Positions 54,363-64,000 of a DNA stretch of 64,000 nt are shown piece after piece. Where the stretch lies: the NCBI RefSeq assembly GCF_051401765.1, contig NW_027480535.1, positions 744,001-808,000 on the forward strand, in the 5' to 3' direction. The notes beneath the pieces were generated by a model. That model ran no database searches and was not told the origin of the DNA. It was given only the letters and a program-made list of their open reading frames with translations. A program made the translations under genes and the position numbers. Source of the stretch: Calliopsis andreniformis. Its lineage: Eukaryota; Arthropoda; Insecta; Hymenoptera; Andrenidae. Each line of letters begins with the position of its first letter. Within the stretch, counting starts at the first letter, position 1.

Positions 54363-57300
54363 GATGATTGCGTATTGATGATTGAAGATTGAGGATTGAG
54401 GATTGAGGATTGAGGACTGAGGATTGATGATTGAGGATTGATGATTGAGTATTGAGGATTGAAGATTGAGGATTGAGGATTGAGGATTAAGGATTGAGTG
54501 TTGAGGATTGAGAATTGAGGATTGAGGGTTGAAGATTGTGTATTCAGGATTGAAGATTGAGGATTGAGGATTGAGGATTGAGGATTGACGATGAGGGCTG
54601 AGGGTTGAGGATTGAGGTTTGAGGACTGAGGACTGAGGATTGAGGATTGAGAATTGAGGATTAAGGATTGAGGATTGAAGATTGAGGATTGGGTATTGAG
54701 GATTGAAGAATGAGGATTGAGGATTGAGGACTGAGGATTGGGGATTGAAGATTGAGGACTGAGGATTGAGGATTGAGGATTGAGGATTGAGGATTGAGGA
54801 TTGAAGATTGAGAATTGAGGTTTGAAGATTGAGGATTTTGGATTGAGGATTGAGGATTGAGTATTGAACATTGAGGATTGGGGATTGAGTATTGACGATT
54901 GAGGATTCAGTATTGAGGATTGAGAATTGAGGATTGAGGATTGAAGGTTGAGTATTGAGGATTGAAGATTGAGGATTGAGGATTGAGTATTGTGGATTGA
55001 CTATGAGGGCTGAGGGTTGAGGATTGAGGTTTGAGGACTGAGGACTGAGGATTGAGGATTGAGAATTGAGGATTGAGGATTGAGGATTGAAGATTGAGGA
55101 TTGTGTATTGAGGATCGAAGACTGAGGATAGACGATTGAGGATTGAGGATTGAGGATTGAAGATTGAGGATTGAGGATTGAGGATTGAGGATTGAAGATT
55201 GAGTATTGAGGATTGAAGATTGAGGATTGAGGATTGTAGATTGATGATTGAGTATTGAGGATTGAAGATTGAGGATTGAGGATTGAGGACTGAGGATTGA
55301 TGATTGAGGATTGATGATTGAGTATTGAGGATTGAATATTGAGGATTGATGATTGAGGATTGAGGATTGAGTTTTGAGGATTGAGAATTGAGGATTGTGG
55401 GTTGAAGATTGTGTATACAGGATTGAAGATTGAGGATTGAGGATTGAGGATTGAAGATTGAGGATTGAGGATTGAGGATTCAGGATTGAAGATTGAGTAT
55501 TGAGGATTGAAGATTGAGGATTTAGGATTGAGGATTGATGATTGAGTATTGAGGATTGAAGATTGAGGATTGAGGATTGAGGATTGAGGACTGAGGATTG
55601 ATGATTGAGGATTGATGATTGAGTATTGAGGATTGAAGATTGAGGATTGAGGATTGAGGATTAAGGATTGAGTGTTGAGGATTGAGAATTGAGGATTGAG
55701 GTTTGAAGATTGTGTATTCAGGATTGAAGATTGAGGATTGAGGATTGAGGATTGAGGATTGACGATGAGGGCTGAGGGTTGAGGATTGGGGTTTGAGGAC
55801 TGAGGACTGAGGATTGAGGATTGAGAATTGAGGATTGAGGATTGAGGATTGAAGATTGGGGATTGGGTATTGAGGATTGAAGAATGAGGATTGAGGATTG
55901 AGGACTGAGGATTGGGGATTGAAGATTGAGGACTGAGGATTGAGGATTGAGGATTGAGGATTGAGGATTGAGGATTGAAGATTGAGTATTGAGGTTTGAA
56001 GATTGAGGATTTTGGATTGAGGATTGAGGATTGAGTATTGAACATTGAGGATTGGGGATTGAGTATTGACGATTGAGGATTCAGTATTGAGGATTGAGAA
56101 TTGAGGATTGAGGATTGAAGGTTGAGTATTGAGGATTGAAGATTGAGGATTGAGGATTGAGTATTGTGGACTGACTATGAGGGCTGAGGGTTGAGGATTG
56201 AGGTTTGAGGACTGAGAACTGAGGATTGAGGATTGAGAATTGAGGATTGAGGATTGAGGATTGAAGATTGAGGATTGGGTATTGAGGATCGAAGACTGAG
56301 GATAGACGATTGAGGATTGAGGATTGAGGATTGAAGATTGAGGATTGAGGATTGAGGATTGAGGATTGAAGATTGAGTATTGAGGGTTGAAGATTGAGGA
56401 TTGAGGATTGAAGATTGATGATCGAGTATTGAGGATTGAAGATTGAGGATTGAGGATTGAGGATTGAGGACTGAGGATTGATGATTGAGGATTGATGATT
56501 GAGTATTGAGGATTGAAGATTGAGGATTGAGGATTGAGGATTGAGGATTGAGTTTTGAGGATTCAGAATTGAGGATTGAGGGTTGAAGATTGTGTATACA
56601 GGATTGAAGATTGAGGATTGAGGATTGAAGATTGAGGATTGAGGATTGAGGATTGAGGATTGAGTATTGAAGATTGAGTATTGAGGATTGAATGTAGGGG
56701 ATTGAGGGTTGAGGATTGAGGATTGAGGATTGAAGATTGAGGACTGGGGACTGAGTATTGAGTGTTGAGTGATGAGAATTGGTGTTTGTGGATAGAGATT
56801 TAATGATTGCAGATTGAGTATTGAGTATTGAAAACTGTGAATTGATGATACTCTAGTGAGCATTGAGAATTTACAACTGATTGTTGAGGACTGAGGTCTG
56901 AAGATTGAGGATTCAGGATTGAGGATCCAGGATTGAGGTTTGAGGACTGAGGATTGAGGATTGAGAATTGAGGATTGAGGATTGAGGATTGAGGATTGAG
57001 GATTGGGGATTGAAGATTGAGGATTGGGTATTGCGTATTGAACATTGAGGATTGAGGATTGAGGATTGAGGATTGAGGATTGGGTATTGAGGATTGAAGA
57101 CTGAGGATTGAGGATTGAGGATTGAGGATTGAGGATTGAAGATTGAGGATTGAGGATTGAGGATTGAGGATTGAGGATTGAAGATTGAGTATTGAGGATT
57201 GAAGATTGAGGATTGAGGATTGAGGATTGAGGATTGAGTATTGAGGATTGAGAATTGAGGATTGAGGGTTGAAGATTGTGTATTCAGGATTGAAGATTGA

Positions 57301-57601
57301 GGATTGAGGATTGAGGATTGAGGATTGACGATGAGGGCTGAGGGTTGAGGATTGAGGTTTGAGGACTGAGGATTGAGGATTGAGGATTGAGAATTGAGGA
57401 TTGAGGATTGAGGATTGAAGATTGAGGATTGGATATTGAGGATTGAAGAATGAGGATAGAGGATTGAGGACTGGGGATTGAAGATTGAGGATTGAGGATT
57501 GAGGATTGTGGATTGACGATGAGGGCTGAGGGTTGAGGATTGAGGTTTGAGGGCTGAGGACTGAGGATTGAGGATTGAGAATTGAGGATTGAGGATTGAG
57601 G
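54363..57601 (+). repeat. Copy of 40267-43505, including spacer block S copy 2
   Basis: Constant offset of 14,096 bp (GATGATTGCG at 40267 and 54363; cores 42703 and 56799). It includes the end of HOR-type sequence followed by spacer block S. The match ends near 57601, where this copy continues as GAGGACTGAGGATTGGGG. Confidence 0.8.
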
Positions 57602-60600
57602 ATTGAGGACTGAGGATTGGGGATTGAAGATTGAGGACTGAGGATTGAGGATTGAGGATTGAGGATTGAGGATTGAGTATTGAAGATTGAGTACTGAGGT
57701 TTGAAGATTGAGGATTTAGGATTGAGGATTGAGGATTGAGTATTGAACATTGAGGATTGGGGATTGAGGATTGACGATTGAGGATTCAGTATTGAGGATT
57801 GAGAATTGAGGATTGAGGATTGAAGGTTGAGTATTGAGGATTGAAGATTGAGGATTGAGGATTGAGTATTGAGGATTGACTATGAGGGCTGAGGGTTGAG
57901 GATTGAGGTTTGAGGACTGAGGACTGATGATTGAGGATTGAGAATTGAGGATTGAGGATTGAGGATTGAAGATTGTGTATACAGGATTGAAGATTGAGGA
58001 TTGAGGATTGAAGATTGAGGATTGAGGATTGAGGATTGAGGATTGAGTATTGAAGATTGAGTATTGAGGATTGAATGTAGGGGATTGAGGGTTGAGGATT
58101 GAGGATTGAGGATTGAAGATTGAGGACTGGGGACTGAGTATTGAGTGTTGAGTGATGAGAATTGGTGTTTGTGGATAGAGATTTAATGATTGCAGATTGA
58201 GTATTGAGTATTGAAAACTGTGAATTGATGATACTCTAGTGAGCATTGAGAATTTACAACTGATTGTTGAGGACTGAGGTCTGAAGATTGAGGATTCAGG
58301 ATTGAGGATCCAGGATTGAGGTTTGAGGACTGAGGATTGAGGATTGAGAATTGAGGATTGAGGATTGAGGATTGAGGATTGAGGATTGGGGATTGAAGAT
58401 TGAGGATTGGGTATTGCGTATTGAACATTGAGGATTGAGGATTGAGGATTGAGGATTGAGGATTGGGTATTGAGGATTGAAGACTGAGGATTGAGGATTG
58501 AGGATTGAGGATTGAGGATTGAAGATTGAGGATTGAGGATTGAGGATTGAGGATTGAGGATTGAAGATTGAGTATTGAGGATTGAAGATTGAGGATTGAG
58601 GATTGAGGATTGAGGATTGAGTATTGAGGATTGAGAATTGAGGATTGAGGGTTGAAGATTGTGTATTCAGGATTGAAGATTGAGGATTGAGGATTGAGGA
58701 TTGAGGATTGACGATGAGGGCTGAGGGTTGAGGATTGAGGTTTGAGGACTGAGGATTGAGGATTGAGGATTGAGAATTGAGGATTGAGGATTGAGGATTG
58801 AAGATTGAGGATTGGATATTGAGGATTGAAGAATGAGGATAGAGGATTGAGGACTGGGGATTGAAGATTGAGGATTGAGGATTGAGGATTGTGGATTGAC
58901 GATGAGGGCTGAGGGTTGAGGATTGAGGTTTGAGGGCTGAGGACTGAGGATTGAGGATTGAGAATTGAGGATTGAGGATTGAGGATTGAGGACTGAGGAT
59001 TGGGGATTGAAGATTGAGGACTGAGGATTGAGGATTGAGGATTGAGGATTGAGGATTGAGTATTGAAGATTGAGTATTGAGGTTTGAAGATTGAGGATTT
59101 AGGATTGAGGATTGAGGATTGAGTATTGAACATTGAGGATTGGGGATTGAGGATTGACGATTGAGGATTCAGTATTGAGGATTGAGAATTGAGGATTGAG
59201 GATTGAAGGTTGAGTATTGAGGATTGAAGATTGAGGATTGAGGATTGAGTATTGAGGATTGACTATGAGGGCTGAGGGTTGAGGATTGAGGTTTGAGGAC
59301 TGAGGACTGATGATTGAGGATTGAGAATTGAGGATTGAGGATTGAGGATTGAAGATTGTGTATACAGGATTGAAGATTGAGGATTGAGGATTGAAGATTG
59401 AGGATTGAGGATTGAGGATTGAGGATTGAGTATTGAAGATTGAGTATTGAGGATTGAATGTAGGGGATTGAGGGTTGAGGATTGAGGATTGAGGATTGAA
59501 GATTGAGGACTGGGGACTGAGTATTGAGTGTTGAGTGATGAGAATTGGTGTTTGTGGATAGAGATTTAATGATTGCAGATTGAGTATTGAGTATTGAAAA
59601 CTGTGAATTGATGATACTCTAGTGAGCATTGAGAATTTACAACTGATTGTTGAGGACTGAGGTCTGAAGATTGAGGATTCAGGATTGAGGATCCAGGATT
59701 GAGGTTTGAGGACTGAGGATTGAGGATTGAGAATTGAGGATTGAGGATTGAGGATTGAGGATTGAGGATTGGGGATTGAAGATTGAGGATTGGGTATTGC
59801 GTATTGAACATTGAGGATTGAGGATTGAGGATTGAGGATTGAGGATTGGGTATTGAGGATTGAAGACTGAGGATTGAGGATTGAGGATTGAGGATTGAGG
59901 ATTGAAGATTGAGGATTGAGGATTGAGGATTGAGGATTGAGGATTGAAGATTGAGTATTGAGGATTGAAGATTGAGGATTGAGGATTGAGGATTGAGGAT
60001 TGAGTATTGAGGATTGAGAATTGAGGATTGAGGGTTGAAGATTGTGTATTCAGGATTGAAGATTGAGGATTGAGGATTGAGGATTGAGGATTGACGATGA
60101 GGGCTGAGGGTTGAGGATTGAGGTTTGAGGACTGAGGATTGAGGATTGAGGATTGAGAATTGAGGATTGAGGATTGAGGATTGAAGATTGAGGATTGGAT
60201 ATTGAGGATTGAAGAATGAGGATAGAGGATTGAGGACTGGGGATTGAAGATTGAGGATTGAGGATTGAGGATTGTGGATTGACGATGAGGGCTGAGGGTT
60301 GAGGATTGAGGTTTGAGGGCTGAGGACTGAGGATTGAGGATTGAGAATTGAGGATTGAGGATTGAGGATTGAGGACTGAGGATTGGGGATTGAAGATTGA
60401 GGACTGAGGATTGAGGATTGAGGATTGAGGATTGAGGATTGAGTATTGAAGATTGAGTATTGAGGTTTGAAGATTGAGGATTTAGGATTGAGGATTGAGG
60501 ATTGAGTATTGAACATTGAGGATTGGGGATTGAGGATTGACGATTGAGGATTCAGTATTGAGGATTGAGAATTGAGGATTGAGGATTGAAGGTTGAGTAT

Positions 60601-60737
60601 TGAGGATTGAAGATTGAGGATTGAGGATTGAGTATTGAGGATTGACTATGAGGGCTGAGGGTTGAGGATTGAGGTTTGAGGACTGAGGACTGATGATTGA
60701 GGATTGAGAATTGAGGATTGAGGATTGAGGATTGAAG
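56583..60737 (+). repeat. 1,383-bp unit, three tandem copies
   Basis: Units are about 56583-57965, 57966-59348 and 59349-60731, with a few extra bases of match to 60737. Cores at 56799, 58182 and 59565 are exactly 1,383 bp apart. 1,383 equals 198x7-3, with three GAGGGC hexamers per unit. The copies are almost identical: I noticed GAGTACTGAGG near 57691 in the first against GAGTATTGAGG in the second and third, plus one mismatch at the left edge near 56582. The related block at 42.7-43.5 kb is single-copy, so this triplication is recent and local. Confidence 0.92.
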
Positions 60738-63700
60738 ATTGAGGATTGGGTATTGAGGATCGAAGACTGAGGATAGACGATTGAGGATTGAGGATTGAGG
60801 ATTGAAGATTGAGGATTGAGGATTGAGGATTGAGGATTGAAGATTGAGTATTGAGGATTGAAGATTGAGGATTGAGGATTGAAGATTGATGATTGAGTAT
60901 TGAGGATTGAGGATTGAGGATTGAGGATTGAGGATTGAGGATTGAGTACTGAGGATTGATGATTGAGGATTGATGATTGAGTATTGAGGATTGAAGATTG
61001 AGGATTGAGGATTGAGGATTGAGGATTGAGGATTGAGGATTGAGTTTTAAGGATTGAGAATTGAGGATTGAGGGTTGAAGATTGTGTATACAGGATTGAA
61101 GATTGAGGATTGAGGATTGAGGATTGAGGATTGAGTATTGAAGATTGATTATTGAGGATTGAATGTAGGGGATTGAGGTTTGAGGATTGATGATTGAGGA
61201 TTGAAGATTGAGGACTGGGGACTGAGTATTGAGTGTTGAGTTATGAGAATTGGTGTTTGTGTATAGAGATTTAAAGATTGCAGATTGAGTATTGAGTATT
61301 GAAAACTGTGAATTGATGATACTCTATTGAGGATTGAGAATTTACAACTGATTGTTGAGGACTGAGGTCTGAAGGTTGAGGATTCAGGATTGAGGATCCA
61401 GGATTGAGGTTTGAGGACTGAGGATTGAGGATTGAGGATTGGGGATTGAAGATTGAGGATTGGGTATTGCGTATTGAACATTGAGGATTGAGGATTGGGG
61501 ATTGAGGATTGAGGATTGGGTATTGAGGATTGAAGACTGAGGATTGAGGATTGAGGATTGAGGATTGAGGATTGAAGATTGAGGATTGAGGATTGAGGAT
61601 TGAGGATTGAAGATTGAGTATTGAGGATTGAAGATTGAGGATTGAGGATTGAGGATTGAGGATTGAGTATTGAGGATTGAGAATTGAGGATTGAGGGTGG
61701 AAGATTGTGTATTCAGGATTGAAGATTGAGGATTGAGGATTGAGGATTGAGGATTGACGATGAGGGCTGAGGGTTGAGGATTGAGGTTTGAGGACTGAGG
61801 ACTGAGGATTGAGGATTGAGAATTGAGGATTGAGGATTGAGGATTGAAGATTGAGGATTGGATATTGAGGATTTAAGAATGAGGATAGAGGATTGAGGAC
61901 TGAGGATTGAGGATTGAAGATTGAGGATTGAGGATTGAGGATTGAGGATTGAGTATTGAAGATTGAGTATTGAGGATTGAGGATTGAAGATTGAGGACGG
62001 GGGACTGAGTATTGAGGGTTGAGTGACGAGAATTGGTGTTTGTGGATAGAGATTTAAAGATTGCAGATTGAGTATTGAGTATTGAAGACTGTGAATTGAT
62101 GATATTCTATTGAGGATTGAGAATTTACAACTGATTGTTGAGGACTGAGGTCTGAAGATTGAGGATTCAGGATTGAGGATCCAGGATTGAGGTTTGAGGA
62201 CTGAGGATTGTGGATTGAGGATTGAGGATTGAGGATTGAGGATTGAGGATTGAGGATTGGGTATTGAGGATTGAAGACTGAGGATTGAGGATTCAGGATT
62301 GAGGATTGAGGATTGAAGATTGAGGATTGTGGATTGAGGATTGAGGATTGAAGATTGAGTATTGAGGATTGAAGGTTGAGGATTGAGGATTGAGGATTGA
62401 TGATTGAGTATTGAGGACTGAAGATTGAGGATTGGGGATTGAGGATTGAGGACTGAGGATTGGTGATTGAGGATTGATGATTGAGTATTGAGGACTGAAG
62501 ATTGAGGATTGAGGATTGAGGATTGAGGATTGAGGATTGAGTATTGAGGATTGAGAATTGAGGATTGAGTATTGAGGGTTGAAGATTGTGTATTCAGGAT
62601 TGAAGATTGAGGATTGAGGATTGAGTATTGTGGATTGACGATGAGGGCTGAGGGTTGAGGATTGAGGTTTGAGGACTGAGGACTGAGGATTGAGGATTCA
62701 GAATTGAGGATTGAGGATTGAGGATTGAAGATTGAGGATTGGGTATTGAGGATTGAAGAATGAGGATTGAGGATTGAGGACTGAGGACTGAGGATTGAGG
62801 ATTGAAGATTGAGGATTGAGGATTGAGGATTGAGGATTGAAGATTGAGTATTGAGGATTGAAGGTAGGGGATTGAGGATTGAGGATTGAGGATTGAGGAT
62901 TGAGGACTGAAGATTGAGGACTGGGGACTGAGTATTGAGGGCTGAGTGATGAGAATTGATGTTTGTGGATAGAGATTTAAAGATTGCAGATTGAGTATTG
63001 AGTATTGAAAACTGTGAATTGATGATATTCTATTGAGGATTGAGAATTTACAACTGATTGTTGAGGACTGAGGTCTGAAGATTGAGGATTCAGGATTGAG
63101 GATCCAGGATTGAGGTTTGAGGAGTGAGGATTGAGGATTGAGGATTGAAGATTGAGGTTTGAGGGTTGAGGATTGAGGGTTGAGGACTGATGATTGAGGA
63201 TTGAGGATTGAGCATTGACGATTGAAGATTGAAGACTGTGGATTGAGGATTGAAAATTGACGATTGAGGATTGTGGATTGAGGATTGAGGATTGAACATT
63301 GAGGACTGAGTGTTGAGGGTTGAGTGATGAGAATTGATGTTTGTGGATAGAGGCTTGAAGGTTGCAGATTGTGTATTGAGTATTGAAAACTGTGAATTGA
63401 GGATATTCTATTGAGGATTCAGGATTGACAACTGATTGTTGAGGACTCAGGGCTGAAGATTGAGGATTGAGGTTTGAGGATTGAGGATTGACGGTGAGGG
63501 CTGATGGTTGAGGATTGAGGTTTGAGGACTGAGGACTGAGGATTGAGGATTGAGAATCGAGGTTTGAGGATTGAGGATTGAAGATTGTGGATTGGGTATT
63601 GAGGATTGAAGAATGAGGATTGAGGATTGAGGAGTGAGGATTGAGGATTGAAGATTGAGGATTGAGGATTGAGGATTGATGATTGAAGATTGAGTATTGA

Positions 63701-64000
63701 GGATTGAAGGTAGGGGATTGAGGATTGAGGATTGAGGATTGAGGATTGAAGATTGAGGACTGGGGACTGAGTATTGAGGGTTGAGTGATGAGAATTGGTG
63801 TTTGTGGATAGATATTTAAAGATTGCAGATTGAGTATTGAGTATTGAAAACTGTGAATTGATGATATTCTATTGAGGATTGAGAATTTACAACTGATTGT
63901 TGAGGACTGATGTCTGCAGATTGAGGATTCACGATTGAGGATCCAGGATTGAGGTTTGAGGACTGAGGATTGAGGATTGAGGATTGAGGATTGAGGATTG
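60371..64000 (+). repeat. Large HOR, copy 4 (cut by window end)
   Basis: Follows 48137-51759 of HOR copy 3 at an offset of 12,234, then 12,241 bp after one extra heptamer in the 916-type interval. Cores at 61270, 62053, 62976, 63354 and 63815 reproduce the copy 3 series with spacings 783, 923, 378 and 461. It runs off the right edge. Confidence 0.88.
63090..63309 (+). repeat. Divergent island (HOR copy 4)
   Basis: Copy of the island at +12,241 bp from HOR copy 3. Confidence 0.88.

Larger units (their letters stand above)
1..64000 (+). repeat. Heptameric satellite array (TGAGGAT)n, whole window
   Basis: Every line of the window reads as successive 7-bp units whose commonest form is TGAGGAT. 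TGA at the start of the unit is the best conserved part and the last four bases vary most. All units point the same way: I saw no run of the reverse complement AATCCTC on the + strand, so there is no inversion. The + strand is very poor in C (none in the consensus) and rich in G, a strong and constant strand skew. Each unit carries TGA, so all three + frames are closed. The - strand is open almost everywhere but encodes only (SSILNPQ)n. No unique sequence is visible at either edge, so the array extends beyond the window. Satellite DNA is the best description; centromeric, subtelomeric or other location cannot be told from sequence alone. Confidence 0.96.

Noticed and set aside
53733..56045. 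Minus-strand open frame of 770 codons
   Set aside because: Copy of the preceding frame at the 14,096-bp offset, with the same arithmetic origin; overlaps another long frame (53804-54871) with the same peptide text.
1..64000. CRISPR array
   Set aside because: Repeats are contiguous 7-bp units with no unique spacers and no 23-50 bp repeat/spacer alternation; no cas genes.
1..64000. Bacterial-style repeat protein or phage region
   Set aside because: No start context, no flanking genes, no ribosome-binding pattern and no unique sequence in 64 kb. The scale is better explained by satellite DNA, though the source organism is not proven.
1..64000. Inverted duplications or hairpin arms
   Set aside because: I saw no stretch of AATCCTC units on the + strand; all duplications are direct.

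Overview
The window is one uninterrupted, single-orientation tandem repeat array. The basic unit is a 7-bp heptamer, TGAGGAT on the + strand (AATCCTC on the - strand), repeated about 9,100 times with many point-variant heptamers (TGAAGAT, TGAGTAT, TGAGGAC, TGATGAT, TGAGAAT, TGAGGTT, TGAGGGT, TGGGTAT, TCAGGAT and others). I found no credible protein gene, tRNA, rRNA, transposon, CRISPR array, promoter or terminator, and no unique sequence at either edge. The many long minus-strand open frames, up to 842 codons and reading (SSILNPQ)n, are a by-product of the repeat: AATCCTC has no stop in any frame, and because 7 mod 3 = 1 all three minus frames encode the same seven-residue peptide. The array scale, the nested higher-order structure and the absence of genes fit eukaryotic satellite DNA (heterochromatic, subtelomeric or pericentromeric) best. 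No taxon can be named from the sequence. Heptanucleotide repeats also occur in some bacteria, such as the short STRR repeats of cyanobacteria, but those are normally far shorter.

Organisation is hierarchical. Level 1 is the 7-bp heptamer. Level 2 is a set of landmark blocks: (a) a 140-bp divergent core of 20 degenerate heptamers around TTTAAA, present 49 times in six subtypes; (b) blocks carrying a 6-bp unit, GAGGGC, in two linked forms called here D (GACGATGAGGGC, later GAAGAATGAGG) and Y (GACTATGAGGGC, later ATCGAAGACTG). Level 3 is a Y+D unit of about 0.87 kb. Level 4 is a large higher-order repeat (HOR) of roughly 12-16 kb, seen in about three copies plus the start of a fourth. Each HOR copy has its own private local amplification.

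Layout: 0-12.7 kb is Region I, a mosaic with a 9,632-bp-spaced direct duplication at its two ends, a 1,222-bp tandem duplication, and three copies of a 1.5-kb block. 12.7-27.3 kb is HOR copy 1, containing two tandem copies of a 3,132-bp unit and a 251-bp tandem duplication. 27.3-29.0 kb is a mosaic linker. 29.0-41.3 kb is HOR copy 2, with a single 3,132-type segment and an 866-bp tandem duplication. 41.3-43.6 kb is a spacer block that recurs 14,096 bp downstream. 43.6-53.6 kb is HOR copy 3, with a 2,566-bp-spaced duplication. 53.6-57.6 kb is mosaic plus the recurring spacer. 56.6-60.7 kb is a 1,383-bp unit repeated three times in tandem. 60.4-64.0 kb is the start of HOR copy 4.

The most striking feature is that the 7-bp register is kept even through the most divergent cores. 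Spacings between successive cores equal 7n minus the number of 6-bp units between them, with one +1 octamer at about 4,399. Indels that break register are therefore almost absent, although substitutions are abundant. All block boundaries are read by eye and should be taken as within about 10-20 bp.
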